A stretch of DNA of 64,000 nt from Natrinema ejinorense. Its GTDB lineage: Archaea > Halobacteriota > Halobacteria > Halobacteriales > Natrialbaceae. The notes under the pieces are model-generated. The model was not told where the DNA came from and did not search any database. It saw only the letters and a program-made list of their open reading frames with translations. The position numbers were made by a program, and so were the translations under genes. This document shows, in pieces, positions 33,260 through 41,953 of this stretch. The first letter of the stretch is position 1; each line of letters opens with the position of its first letter. Location: contig NZ_NXNI01000001.1 in assembly GCF_002494345.1 (NCBI RefSeq), forward strand, positions 3,658,001-3,722,000, in the 5' to 3' direction.

Positions 33260-35404
33260 GTGACCGAGTTCGTCCCGACGACGTGTATGCGGTGTGCAGT
33301 CGGCTGTGGACACGTCCAGCGGACCCCCGAGCGGGGATACGGCCTCGAGACCGTCCGTGGCGATCCCAGCCATCCGGTCAACCAGGGGTTGGCGTGTCAG
33401 CGCGGCGTCAGCGAGACCGCCGAGCCGGCCGGCGAGTGGCTGACCCGGCCGCTCGTGTGCGAGGACGGCGAACTCGTCCCGACGACCTGGGAGTCGGCGC
33501 TCCAGCGCGCAGCGGAAGGGCTCGGCACCGCACTCGAGGCGGGGAACGATAGCGTCGCCGTACTGGGGAGCGGGCAGCAGACCAACGAGGCCGCCTACGC
33601 GCTGGGTAAACTCGCCCGTGGCGGCTTCGGAACCCGATACTACGACGCCAACACGACGCTGTGTATGGCCTCGGCCGTCACGGCCTACTACGACGCGTTC
33701 GGCAGCGACGCGCCGCCGCCGACCTACGACGACATTCCCGAGGCCGAAACACACGTGGTCTGGGGAGCGAACCCGGCCGCCGCCCATCCGGTTATGTTCC
33801 GCTGGATTCGGCAGTCCGCAGACGAGGACGATTCCGAGCTCGTCGTGGTCGATCCCGTCCATAGCGAGACCGCCGAGGTCGCCGACCACCACGTGCCACT
33901 CGAGCCCGGCGGCGACCTCACGCTCGCTCGAGCCGTCCTCGCCCGCGTTGTCGAGACGGACCGCGTCGACGAGGCGTTCGTCGACGGGGCGACGACCGGG
34001 TTCGAGGAACTCCGCGCGGAACTCCCCGACGCGGCGGCTGCCGCCGAGATGGCGGGCGTTTCGATGGCCGACGTCGACCGCCTCGCGGCGGCGCTCGAGG
34101 ATCCGTCCGTGCTCTACTGGGGGATGGGAATCAATCAGAGCGTCAACGGGACTGCAGCCGCGGGCGCGCTGATCGATCTGTGTCTCGCGACCGGCAACCT
34201 CCGGCCGGGCTCGGGACCGTTCTCGCTGACCGGCCAGGCTAACTCGATGGGGACCCGGGTTTGCTCCTCGAAAGGGAGCTGGCCCGGTCACCGTCCCTTC
34301 GGGGATCCGGACCACCGGCGGGAGATCGCCGAGGCGTGGGACGTTCCAGTCTCGCGATTCCCCGACGATCCCGGGCCGGGACCGGTCGGTATCGTCGACG
34401 CGATCGGCGACGATGTCGATGCCGTCTACGCGGTCGCAACCAATCCCGTCGCTGGTATGCCCGACGCCACCCACGTCCGCGACAAACTCGAGGACTCGTT
34501 TCTCGTCGTCCAGGACGCCTTCCGGAGCGAGACGGTCGAGTACGCCGACGTCGTCTTGCCCGCCGCGACGTGGGGCGAGTCCGAGGGAACGACGACCAAC
34601 ATGGAACGGACCGTCTCCCGCGTCCGGGCGGCGACGAAGACGCCGTCGGGCGTCCGGACGGACCTCGAATTGATCGACCAGCTGGCCGATCGCCTCCGTC
34701 CGGAGCTGTTCGACGACCGACTCGAGCCCGAGGCAGCCTTCGACGAGTTCGTCGCGCTGACGGCCGGCACCCCTGCCGATCTCTCGGGGATCAGTTACGA
34801 CCGCCTCGAGGCCGAAACCGCGGTTCGCTGGCCGGCACCGGAACCCGACGTGTCGGGCGGCTACCGGTACTACGAGGCCGACGGCAACGACCCGGCGGAC
34901 GACGGGGACGAATCCGCCCCCGAGCCGGTCGACGAATCGTGGTCGTTCCACACCCCCTCGGGCCGCGCGCGGTTCTCGTCCGGCGAGGCCCGGCCGCTTC
35001 CGGAGCCGACGGACGAATCGTACCCGTTTACGCTGACGACCGCGCGCCGCCCGGACGCGTACAACACCGGGGTTCGAACCCGTGAGGACGAGCCGCCGAC
35101 GGCTCGGGTCAGCCCGGCGACGGCGGCTGCCTTCGCGGACGAACTCGAGACGATGGCCGACGGGGACGAGGGGCAGTACGCCCGCGTCGTCTCCCGTCGG
35201 GCGTCGGTCGCGGCCCGCGTCGAGGTCGACGAGGCGATCCCCGACGGGGTCGTCTGGCTGCCGATCCACCACCCCGACGTCAACGATCTCACGCTCCCCG
35301 ATGCCGATCCGCGCTCGAACGAACCCAACTTCAAACAGTGCGCGGTGCGCCTCGAACCACCCCGCGACCGGGACGTCAGGGCAGTCGCGGAAGCGGGTGC
35401 CTGA
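33260..35404 (+). CDS. nasA: Assimilatory nitrate reductase, molybdopterin-containing catalytic subunit
   Basis: The 714-aa molybdopterin oxidoreductase reduces nitrate to nitrite for nitrogen assimilation. The N-terminal 4Fe-4S site is clear (C9, C12, C16 in TTCMRCAVGCG, and C46 in LACQRG). The molybdenum-binding core follows (TLCMASAVTAYYDAFG, YWGMGINQSVNGT, NMERTVSRVRAA), and the C-terminal guanine-dinucleotide domain ends with EPNFKQCAVRLE. GTG 33260 is chosen over an upstream in-frame TTG (33224) because homologues start just before the PTTCMRC motif. No signal peptide, so cytoplasmic. Likely electron donor: ferredoxin. Confidence 0.93.
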   Translation: MTEFVPTTCMRCAVGCGHVQRTPERGYGLETVRGDPSHPVNQGLACQRGVSETAEPAGEWLTRPLVCEDGELVPTTWESALQRAAEGLGTALEAGNDSVAVLGSGQQTNEAAYALGKLARGGFGTRYYDANTTLCMASAVTAYYDAFGSDAPPPTYDDIPEAETHVVWGANPAAAHPVMFRWIRQSADEDDSELVVVDPVHSETAEVADHHVPLEPGGDLTLARAVLARVVETDRVDEAFVDGATTGFEELRAELPDAAAAAEMAGVSMADVDRLAAALEDPSVLYWGMGINQSVNGTAAAGALIDLCLATGNLRPGSGPFSLTGQANSMGTRVCSSKGSWPGHRPFGDPDHRREIAEAWDVPVSRFPDDPGPGPVGIVDAIGDDVDAVYAVATNPVAGMPDATHVRDKLEDSFLVVQDAFRSETVEYADVVLPAATWGESEGTTTNMERTVSRVRAATKTPSGVRTDLELIDQLADRLRPELFDDRLEPEAAFDEFVALTAGTPADLSGISYDRLEAETAVRWPAPEPDVSGGYRYYEADGNDPADDGDESAPEPVDESWSFHTPSGRARFSSGEARPLPEPTDESYPFTLTTARRPDAYNTGVRTREDEPPTARVSPATAAAFADELETMADGDEGQYARVVSRRASVAARVEVDEAIPDGVVWLPIHHPDVNDLTLPDADPRSNEPNFKQCAVRLEPPRDRDVRAVAEAGA

Positions 35405-35428
35405 GACGGTTTACCGGCCCGATTAACC

Positions 35429-35459
35429 GGTGGGACCGCAGGGCGGTCCCGGTCCCACC
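35429..35459. terminator. Nested hairpin downstream of nasA
   Basis: A perfect 9-bp inverted repeat GGTGGGACC / GGTCCCACC (35429-35437, 35451-35459) encloses an alternative 8-bp repeat GGGACCGC / GCGGTCCC (35432-35439, 35443-35450). The two stems overlap, so they exclude each other. It starts 24 nt after the nasA stop; terminator or mRNA-stability element is inference. Confidence 0.5.
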
Positions 35460-36099
35460 GACACTGACGGACAGGAGACCGTATGAGCATCCATGACCGC
35501 GACATCGCTCCCCGAACCGGCGAGCGTCGGCACACTCGAGAGACGTGGTTCCTGAAGCGAGGTGTCGTGGCCGCGAGTTCCGTCGTCGGCATCACTGCGG
35601 CGATTCTGGCTCGACGCATCCCGCTCGTGATCGGTCTCGACGGCGGGTCGTCTCGGACTCGAGTAGCTCCGACGTCGAAGACGCCTGCTCCGACTGACGA
35701 TCGGACCCGTCCGCGTTTCTCCCGCTGTTGTGTCCATTCGGCGAGTTCCGGTTCGCCAGCGGTCGTCGTCGCGATGGTACGTCCGTTTTCGAACGTCCCG
35801 CACGGCATCGTCCGTCACCAAATCGGAGATCGTTCTGGCACAACGCGGCATCGAACCGCGTCGATCGCGTTTGGAATCACCAATTCTCCACCCCGTCCAC
35901 TCGTGATATACGTCCTAATACAGACAATATGTCATTGGATATTCTACGCCCGCTACCGTATCCGGAGTAAAATACAATATTTGTAAACGATTACTGTTAT
36001 ATAATTTAGGAACATGTGGATAGAATGTGAATTACGACATGTTTGGAGCAGTAACTCGAAAATTCGAGTCCGATCGTTCGGTCTGTGGGGTGGTTCCCG
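35460..36099. other. Long non-coding stretch between nasA and nirA
   Basis: Open frames here look non-coding: they lack halophile composition and I recognise no family in any frame. From about 35885 the sequence becomes markedly AT-rich, with a TATA-like TATATAATT near 35998-36006, an imperfect palindrome CTCGAA-AA-TTCGAG at about 36055, and TAAACGATTA (35984-35993), which is the reverse complement of a motif upstream of nasA. The 5' part may hold a decayed gene; in some haloarchaea a mobA-like gene sits between these two enzymes. Confidence 0.4.
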
Positions 36100-37869
36100 A
36101 TGGCGCATAAGAAAGAGGCACTCAAGGAGGGCTGTTACGGCGACGAGGTCCGCGACCACATCCTCGAGTTCGCGGAAAACGGCGGCTACGAGGCGATTCC
36201 CGAGGACGAACGCGAAACGTGGTTCACCCGGTTCAAGTTCTGGGGACTGTTTCACCAGCGCGACGGGCAGGAATCGTATTTCATGATGCGGTTGACCAAC
36301 GCCAGCGGTATCTTGGAGCCCGACCAACTGCGGACGATCGGTGAGGTCGCACGTGACTACGCGACGGGACCCGTCGCAAACCCCGAGTTCGGCAACGGCT
36401 GGATCGACCTGACGACCCGCCAGTCCGTCCAACTACACTGGCTCAAACTCGAGGACGTCCCGGAGATCTGGGAGAAACTCGAGTCGGTCGGCGTCCATTC
36501 TCGCTCTGCGGGCGGCGACACGATGCGCAACATCTCGGGCTGTCCGCTCCACGGGAAGGCCGAGGAGTTCGTCGAGGCTGGCCCCCTGCTCGAGCGCTTC
36601 GAGGAGGAACTCCGGAAGGACGACGCGCTGGCGAACATGCCCCGGAAGTTCAATATCAGCGCATCGGGCTGTACGGTCGGCTGCGCGCAGGATTCGATCA
36701 ACGACATCGGGTTCGAGCCGGCGACCAAGGAGATCGAGGGGGAGGAAGTCCGCGGGTTCAACGTCCGCGTCGGCGGCGGCCTCGGCGGCCGCCAGCCCCG
36801 CGCCGCAACGCCGCTCGATATCTTCGTCCGCCCCGAGAACGCCTACGAGGTCGGCCGCGGCTTCGTCGAACTCTACCACGATTACGGCGACCGGCAGAAC
36901 CGCTCGAAGAACCGCGCGCGGTTCTTCGCCGAGGACTGGGGCATGGAGAAAATCCGCGAGACGCTCCAGGACGAGTACGTCGAGTTCGAAATGCACACGG
37001 CGGGCGAGGACTTCCGGGGGGAGTACACCTACAACGCCGGGAAACCCGTCGAGGCTGGCCAGCACGACCACGTCGGGGTCGGCGACCAGAAAGACGGGCA
37101 GCACTACGTCGGCCTGAGCGTCCCCGTCGGTCGCCTGCCCGCCGAGGACGCGATCGAACTGGCCGACCTCGCGGACGAGTACGGCTCCGGCGAGGTCCGG
37201 TTGACCCGCCGCCAGAACCCCGTCATCGTCGACGTCGCCGACGACGACCTCGAGAGCTTGCTCGCGGAACCACTGCTCTCCGAGTACCCCGCCGAACCCA
37301 GCCCGTTCGAGCGCGGCGCGATGGCCTGTACCGGCACCGAGTTCTGTTCAATCGCGCTGACAGAAACGAAGGGGCGGATGGCTCGCATGCTGCGCTGGTT
37401 CAACGAGAACGTCGAACTGCCCGACGACGTCGGCAAGATCAAGATACACTACTCCGGGTGCACTGCGGACTGCGGACAGGCGATGACCGCCGACATCGGC
37501 CTGCAAGGAATGCGCGCCCGCAAGGACGGCGAGATGGTCGAAGCGTTCGACATCGGCGTCGGCGGCGGCGTCGGCGAGGACCCCTCGTTCATCGACTGGG
37601 TCCAACAGCGCGTCCCGGCCGACGAAGCCCCCGGCGCGATCCGGAACCTCCTCCAGGCCTACGCTGCCCACTGCGACGACGGGCAGACGTTCCGCCAGTG
37701 GGTCGATGCGACCGGTACCGAACAGCTCGTCGAGTTCTGCGAACCCCAGGAGACCGACTTCGAGGCACCGTACATGGCCGACGCCAAACAGTCGTGGTAC
37801 CCCTTCGCAGAGGGCGAGTCCGCGCCGACCCCGACGGCCGAGGAGTCGGCGGCACCGTCGGACGACTAA
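36100..37869 (+). CDS. nirA: Ferredoxin-nitrite reductase (siroheme)
   Basis: The 589-aa enzyme performs six-electron reduction of nitrite to ammonium. It has duplicated nitrite/sulfite reductase half-domains (RNISGCPLHGKAEE, NISASGCTVGCAQD, VGGGLGGRQPRAATPL), and the siroheme/4Fe-4S ligands C410 and C416 (ACTGTEFCSIA) plus C454 and C458 (SGCTADCGQ). The two conserved residues for siroheme carboxylates lie nearby (LTTRQSVQLHWL, VRLTRRQNPVI). ATG 36100 is preferred over an upstream GTG (36085) since MAHKKEALKEG resembles the family start. A short acidic Pro/Thr tail is present. Partner of nasA; no nitrate transporter in the window. Confidence 0.94.
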   Translation: MAHKKEALKEGCYGDEVRDHILEFAENGGYEAIPEDERETWFTRFKFWGLFHQRDGQESYFMMRLTNASGILEPDQLRTIGEVARDYATGPVANPEFGNGWIDLTTRQSVQLHWLKLEDVPEIWEKLESVGVHSRSAGGDTMRNISGCPLHGKAEEFVEAGPLLERFEEELRKDDALANMPRKFNISASGCTVGCAQDSINDIGFEPATKEIEGEEVRGFNVRVGGGLGGRQPRAATPLDIFVRPENAYEVGRGFVELYHDYGDRQNRSKNRARFFAEDWGMEKIRETLQDEYVEFEMHTAGEDFRGEYTYNAGKPVEAGQHDHVGVGDQKDGQHYVGLSVPVGRLPAEDAIELADLADEYGSGEVRLTRRQNPVIVDVADDDLESLLAEPLLSEYPAEPSPFERGAMACTGTEFCSIALTETKGRMARMLRWFNENVELPDDVGKIKIHYSGCTADCGQAMTADIGLQGMRARKDGEMVEAFDIGVGGGVGEDPSFIDWVQQRVPADEAPGAIRNLLQAYAAHCDDGQTFRQWVDATGTEQLVEFCEPQETDFEAPYMADAKQSWYPFAEGESAPTPTAEESAAPSDD

Positions 37870-37872
37870 CCG

Positions 37873-38526
37873 TTACTCGAGCAGCGCCGCGACCATCTCG
37901 GAGACGACCGCCATCTCGTCGTCGTTGATCCCGTGGCCCATCCCCTCGTAGAGGCGCTTCGTTACGTCGGCGTTCATCGACTCGAGGACGTCGGCGGTGT
38001 CGTGAACCCGCTCTTCTGGAATGTGGGGATCCGCGTCGCTACACCCGAGGAAGACCGGCGTCCCCTCGAGATCGCCGGGATACTCGTCGTCGAGTTCCTC
38101 GCCGATGAGGCCGCCGCTCAATGCGGCCAGCCCGCCGTAGCGTCGCGGGTTTCGGGCGAGGTACTCGCTGGCCAGACAGGCGCCCTGTGAGAAGCCGATC
38201 AGCATGATCCGCTCGGTCGGGACCCCGGCCCGGTTGGCCCGGCCGATCGCGTCGCCGATGGCCCGTAGCCCCGACGACCGGCCGGGCTCGTTTCGCTCGA
38301 CGGGCGCGAGAAACGAGTTGGGATACCAGGTCTGGCGGGCCGCCTGCGGGGCGAGAACCGCCACGCCGTCCCGACGGAACTCCTCGGCCATCTGAACCAT
38401 TCCGCGGGCGGTCGCACCGCGACCGTGGGTGCACACGAGCGCCGCCTCGGCGTCCGCGAGATCGGTCCCGCCCGTGACGAGTTGTTGGTCCTGATGTGGG
38501 CCGTCCACGCGGTCGTCCGCGCTCAT
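37873..38526 (-). CDS. Phospholipase/carboxylesterase-type alpha/beta hydrolase
   Basis: The 217-aa hydrolase belongs to the carboxylesterase/dienelactone-hydrolase group: CTHGRGATARGM oxyanion loop, LAPQAARQTWYPNSFL, nucleophile motif LIGFSQGACLASEYLA (Ser), acid in LGCSDADPHIPEERV and His in EGMGHGINDDE. The complete triad suggests activity. Its start overlaps the stop of the VOC gene upstream by 4 nt (ATGA), so the two are translationally coupled. Cytoplasmic; substrate unknown, though pairing with a VOC enzyme suggests a shared degradative or detoxification step. Confidence 0.9.
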   Translation of the reverse strand: MSADDRVDGPHQDQQLVTGGTDLADAEAALVCTHGRGATARGMVQMAEEFRRDGVAVLAPQAARQTWYPNSFLAPVERNEPGRSSGLRAIGDAIGRANRAGVPTERIMLIGFSQGACLASEYLARNPRRYGGLAALSGGLIGEELDDEYPGDLEGTPVFLGCSDADPHIPEERVHDTADVLESMNADVTKRLYEGMGHGINDDEMAVVSEMVAALLE

Positions 38527-39146
38527 TCGACACCACCGACGCCGGCGCTGGCGTCGGGGAGATCGTGTTCGACGAGTTCGAGGCCCAGCGCCTCGATCGC
38601 ACCGCGGAGGTGTTCGTCTTTGGCGTACTCGGCACCGTCCGCCTCGCGGAGTTCCTGGGCCTTGGCGAGCACGTCGCCGCGGCGGTCGTCGGGTACCTCG
38701 TACTTGTCCGTCGAGAGTTCGATCACGAGGCCGTTGTTGTCCGTGGTGTAGATCGAGTGGAAGATTCCCCGATCGAAGACGTTGTACTGGTGGCCCGCGT
38801 CCTCGAGTGCCTGCATGGTGTCCTCGTAGTCGTCGGGATCGACGCTGAAACAGAGGTGGTGGACGGCACCGGTCCCGCCGCGCTGGCCCCGCTGGTTCGA
38901 CGGGCGGTCGTCGCTGACGAAGAACGTCAGGATGCGACCGTCGCCCGTGTCGAAGAAGAGGTGCGTCTGTGAGGGGTCGTCGAGGTTCGGCTGGCGAAGG
39001 ACCAGCGGCATTCCGAGGAGGTCCTGATAGAACTCGATCGTGTCTGCTTCGTTGCTCCCCCAGATGGTGATGTGGTCGGTCCCCGTCGTATGGACGGGGC
39101 TGTCGGGTCGCTCTGCTGTAACTGGGTTCTGTGATTCGTTAGGCAT
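38523..39146 (-). CDS. VOC-family (glyoxalase/ring-cleaving dioxygenase-like) metalloenzyme
   Basis: A 207-aa protein with a vicinal-oxygen-chelate fold: HITIWGSNEADTIEFYQDLL starts the first beta-alpha-beta unit (metal-ligand His), TGAVHHLCFSV starts the second (His), and NGLVIELSTD carries the Glu ligand. HSIYTTDNNGLVIE is typical of ring-cleaving dioxygenase/LinE-like members. The start at 39146 gives MPNESQN; an upstream in-frame extension is Asp/Pro/Ser-rich and overlaps the neighbouring gene, so it was rejected. Operon with the downstream esterase. Confidence 0.85.
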   Translation of the reverse strand: MPNESQNPVTAERPDSPVHTTGTDHITIWGSNEADTIEFYQDLLGMPLVLRQPNLDDPSQTHLFFDTGDGRILTFFVSDDRPSNQRGQRGGTGAVHHLCFSVDPDDYEDTMQALEDAGHQYNVFDRGIFHSIYTTDNNGLVIELSTDKYEVPDDRRGDVLAKAQELREADGAEYAKDEHLRGAIEALGLELVEHDLPDASAGVGGVE

Positions 39147-39223
39147 CGTACTGGATTCCGTGGGGTCGGTTGGGTCGGTCGATTCGGCGGAGTCGGGTGA
39201 CGCTGTGGGTTCGGTTGAGGGGG

Positions 39224-39832
39224 TTACTCCGCGACCAGGTCTCCGAAGACGCGCTCGGCGTCCGCGGGCACGTCGAAGTCGTGGTAGTGTTCGCCACGGA
39301 CGGTCGTCAGGATGTTGAGTCCCGCGGCGGCTCCGTCGCCGACGGAAATCGCGGCCTGCCACTCCTCGGGGCGGACCATCGCGCCGGTCGCATAGACGCC
39401 CTCGACGCTCGTCTCCGTGTCGACGCCGACGTCGACGACGTCTTCGTCGGTGAAGTCACAGCCCACGTCCTCGGCGAGTTCGCGGTTCGCACCCGTCGCG
39501 AGCACGACGAAGTCCGCCTCGTACTCGCCGTCTTCGGTCTCGACTGCGAAGCCATCGCCGGCCTCGCTGACCGCGGTCACTTCCTCGCCCTGTCGCCGAT
39601 CGACGCCGAAGTCGTCGACCTGCTGGCGGGCCGTCGCCATGAACTCGCTGCCGCCGACCGAGCCGATTCCGAGGTAGTTGAACAGGTGGGCCTTGTGCAT
39701 CCACGTCCTGTCCGTATCGAAGACGGTCGTCTCGAGGCCGTTCTTCGCGGTGAAGAGGGCCGCACTCAGTCCGGCGGGGCCGCCGCCGACAACGATCACT
39801 GTCGCATCGTCCGCAGTCGGTTCGTCGCTCAT
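39224..39832 (-). CDS. Short FAD-dependent pyridine nucleotide oxidoreductase, no CxxC
   Basis: A 202-aa flavoprotein of thioredoxin-reductase-like fold with one FAD motif, VIVVGGGPAGLSAALFTAKNG, and GVYATGAMVRPEEWQAAIS, the conserved ATG and C-terminal FAD segment. The usual 300-aa enzyme has an inserted NAD(P) domain with a CxxC active site; both are absent here, so this is a shortened single-domain form. It cannot be a classical thioredoxin reductase. A related small family is common in haloarchaea. Same strand as the VOC/esterase pair, 77 nt upstream of the VOC start. Confidence 0.8.
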   Translation of the reverse strand: MSDEPTADDATVIVVGGGPAGLSAALFTAKNGLETTVFDTDRTWMHKAHLFNYLGIGSVGGSEFMATARQQVDDFGVDRRQGEEVTAVSEAGDGFAVETEDGEYEADFVVLATGANRELAEDVGCDFTDEDVVDVGVDTETSVEGVYATGAMVRPEEWQAAISVGDGAAAGLNILTTVRGEHYHDFDVPADAERVFGDLVAE

Positions 39833-40416
39833 GTAGTTACATACTGTCACCACAGGAATATCAACCCACTAGCAACCCTGGAGCCACCACGTGACATCAG
39901 TGTTAGCCGTCCGGACGGCACAGCGATCAGTCCGCGAGCAGTCGTTCTCGATGGCTGTAGGTGACTCGTGATTCCGTCGACACCTCACGGGGCCCGCTGG
40001 CATCGCTGGTGGACTACAGTCACTGAAACGATTGACGCACTGATCGCACCGCTGTCGTGCGATCAGGTGTGCAATGACTTTCAGCTACCGTAGGGAGTCG
40101 GCGAGCGATCAGCCGGGCGTCGTGCTGGCAGCGCCGCGTGCCGATTCCCTCGAGATAGCGGTACCCGAATGGGTGGGGTCGTCGCGGTTCGCCATCCACT
40201 TCCCGGCACACCTCGGCAGCGGCTGATAAATATCACCCTATCGAAAAGTCACACGCGTCGGCAGCGGGACGATGATCGTCGTGTGGCGATGATCAGGTAT
40301 TCCCGTATCCCCTGTGGTGGTCTCGATTGGATCTGCCGACACTATATTTTACTTCATATCTGTATTTAATCTATCGAACTGATCGATGTCCCTCACGTCC
40401 GTTCGTCGCAGAATCA
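39833..40416. other. Intergenic region with palindromic repeat copy B
   Basis: Apart from the repeat (40014-40093) no gene is supported. The right part (about 40225-40385) becomes AT-rich, with ACTATATTTTACTTCATATC near 40340, but no start codon with coding character follows before the tRNA. Open frames here translate the repeat (for example HCTPDRTTAVRSVRQ on the minus strand) and are rejected. Confidence 0.5.
40014..40093 (-). repeat. Palindromic dispersed repeat, copy B
   Basis: An 80-bp element in inverted orientation relative to copy A. Ends CTACAGTCACTGAAA and TTTCAGCTACCGTAG match as an imperfect inverted repeat (12 of 15). The internal stem TGATCGCA...TGCGATCA is conserved. The 20-nt core at 40054-40073 is identical (as reverse complement) to copy A. 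Flanks GGA on both sides could be a 3-bp target duplication. No coding capacity. Confidence 0.85.
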
Positions 40417-40491
40417 CGGGCACGATGGGATTTGAACCCACGACCGTCGGATTAGAAGTCCGACGCTCTTTCCGGACTGAGCTACGTGCCC
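40417..40491 (-). tRNA. tRNA-Arg (anticodon UCU)
   Basis: The minus strand folds into a complete cloverleaf: acceptor GGGCACG/CGTGCCC, D-arm GCTC...GAGC, anticodon stem TCGGA/TCCGA with loop CTTCTAA (anticodon TCT, reads AGA), and T-arm GTGGG TTCAAAT CCCAT. The discriminator is G. No intron and no encoded CCA. A TATA-like element lies 25-32 nt upstream. Confidence 0.92.
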
Positions 40492-40515
40492 TCGAGTCCG
40501 AATCCACGACGGAAC

Positions 40516-40523
40516 GGTATAAG
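40516..40523 (-). promoter_or_regulatory. TATA box of tRNA-Arg
   Basis: CTTATACC on the minus strand is centred about 28 nt upstream of the tRNA 5' end, standard archaeal spacing to a start at the first tRNA base or a few bases before. Confidence 0.5.
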
Positions 40524-40668
40524 CAGTTGGGATTTCCGATCGCGGTCGATCGCTCTCTTCGGACCACGGTCGAACGACGAAGCACCACTCCACGCGATCC
40601 GGTGAGTCGCCCGAAAAGGGAGAAGCATCCCTGAAACGACATGACGCCGACGCCGTTAGTGACCGACG

Positions 40669-41007
40669 TTAGAACTCGACCTCCGAATCGTCGCCGCTCT
40701 CGTTTTCGGTGTCCGACTCGTTGTGCTCGTGGTCGCCCGTTTCGGTGTCGGTCTCGGTACCGGACTCATTGCCATCGGATTCGTTGTCCACCCCGTCGCC
40801 CTCGGATTCGTTCCCGAGCTCACCGTCCTCGGACTCGGTGTTCGTGTTCGCATCGGAATCGAGGCCGTCGGAACCGTCGCTCGCTCCGTCGTCGCTCGAG
40901 GTTTCGTCACTGGTTTCGCCGTCGTCCATACAACCCGCGACTGCAGCGAGCAGCCCAGCGCCGACTCCGGCGGTGAATCGACGCCTGTTGACGATTGGAT
41001 CTGTCAT
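40669..41007 (-). CDS. Tat-dependent acidic lipoprotein, low complexity
   Basis: The 112-aa protein has a Tat lipoprotein signal (RRRFTAGVGAGLLAAVAGC, lipobox AVAGC). After lipidation at Cys27 the whole mature chain is Asp/Glu/Ser/Asn/Gly repeats, ending DSEVEF. There is no folded domain; it is probably a negatively charged surface tether or spacer. The start at 41007 is supported by a TATA-like GCATTATATGG about 31 nt upstream. Such proteins are common in haloarchaea and their role is unknown. Confidence 0.75.
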   Translation of the reverse strand: MTDPIVNRRRFTAGVGAGLLAAVAGCMDDGETSDETSSDDGASDGSDGLDSDANTNTESEDGELGNESEGDGVDNESDGNESGTETDTETGDHEHNESDTENESGDDSEVEF

Positions 41008-41371
41008 GGTACGGCGCTTGTCCCTGTAACGGACATCCATATAATGCCCAATTTCCGTTTCGTCGATCAGTCGGAGTTCAACTGACTTATCGAGAATTCG
41101 GATGGTTGAGTGAGCTGTTACCGTCGAGTTCGTCGTTTCCATGTGAGATAACGGACCGATATCGCATTCATAAGTCGTCCCGATTCGAGCAGGGGGGATC
41201 GAACTGACCGCGTCTCGAGGAGCACAGCGAGCCGGGATGCAAGCGGGAAATACCGGTGCTAAAACCGTTGCAGGGCAACAACGGTGAGGGGGCCCACGTC
41301 GAACGGAGCCGCCAGTGTAGACCGTGTGGCGAACACAGCGTTTATGCACGCCTCGCCGGTACGTTGAGTCA
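41008..41371. other. Divergent intergenic region between lipoprotein and UPF0200 genes
   Basis: No supported gene. Contains the lipoprotein TATA (about 41038-41048), a hairpin CCGTTG-CAGGGCAA-CAACGG near 41266, and a TATA-like GTTTATGC near 41340 that suits the UPF0200 gene start at 41372. Confidence 0.45.
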
Positions 41372-41953
41372 ATGCACGTCATCGGAACGGTGGGACTCCC
41401 CGGAAGCGGCAAGGGCGAGGCCGCGACCGTCGCACGCGAGGACGGGATCCCGGTGGTGACGATGGGCGACGTCGTCCGCCAGGAGACGGCCGACCGCGGG
41501 CTCGACCCCGCGACGGATCATGGCACGGTCGCGCAGGCGCTGCGCGAGGAGAACGGTCCGACGGCGATCGCCGAACGATCGTTGCCGATGATCGAGGACC
41601 GCCTCGAGCAACACGACACGGTGTTGGTCGACGGCATCCGGTCGGGGACCGAGGTCGACGTCTTCGAGGCGGCGTTCGACGACGCGTTCACGCTCGTCAG
41701 TATCGAGGCCCCCTTCGAGGTCCGTGTCGAGCGGATCGACGAACGCGGCCGGGACGCGAGCGAGGCCGAGGGCGGCGAAGGGCTCAGAGAGCGCGACGAG
41801 CGCGAACGCGGGTTCGGAATGGACGACGCCATGGCGCGAGCGGACGTCGTCGTCGAGAACACGGACTCGCTCGAGGCGTTCCACGAACGGATCCGATCGA
41901 TCATCGGGGAAACCGACGACGTGAACCGTGCCCGGGCGGAATCGAAATCATGA
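41372..41953 (+). CDS. UPF0200 P-loop kinase-like protein
   Basis: The 193-aa P-loop NTPase has a Walker A motif, GTVGLPGSGKGEAATVA, at its very start, followed by VVTMGDVVRQE, VLVDGIRSGTEVDVF and IDERGRD, the layout of nucleotide or dephospho-CoA kinase-like enzymes and of archaeal UPF0200 proteins. The substrate is unknown. ATG 41372 places the P-loop at residue 6, as expected; an earlier in-frame start would add an unlikely extension. Overlaps the next gene by 4 nt. Confidence 0.88.
   Translation: MHVIGTVGLPGSGKGEAATVAREDGIPVVTMGDVVRQETADRGLDPATDHGTVAQALREENGPTAIAERSLPMIEDRLEQHDTVLVDGIRSGTEVDVFEAAFDDAFTLVSIEAPFEVRVERIDERGRDASEAEGGEGLRERDERERGFGMDDAMARADVVVENTDSLEAFHERIRSIIGETDDVNRARAESKS

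Noticed and set aside
35483-35986. 167-aa plus-strand frame (and several minus-strand frames) between nasA and nirA
   Set aside because: Arg/Ser/Thr-rich with no acidic bias, no domain, and extends into an AT-rich promoter. More likely decayed or non-coding.
40020-40211. Minus-strand 63-aa frame containing HCTPDRTTAVRSVRQ
   Set aside because: The recurring peptide is just the translation of the palindromic repeat, also seen in frames at 46.2 and 62.4 kb.
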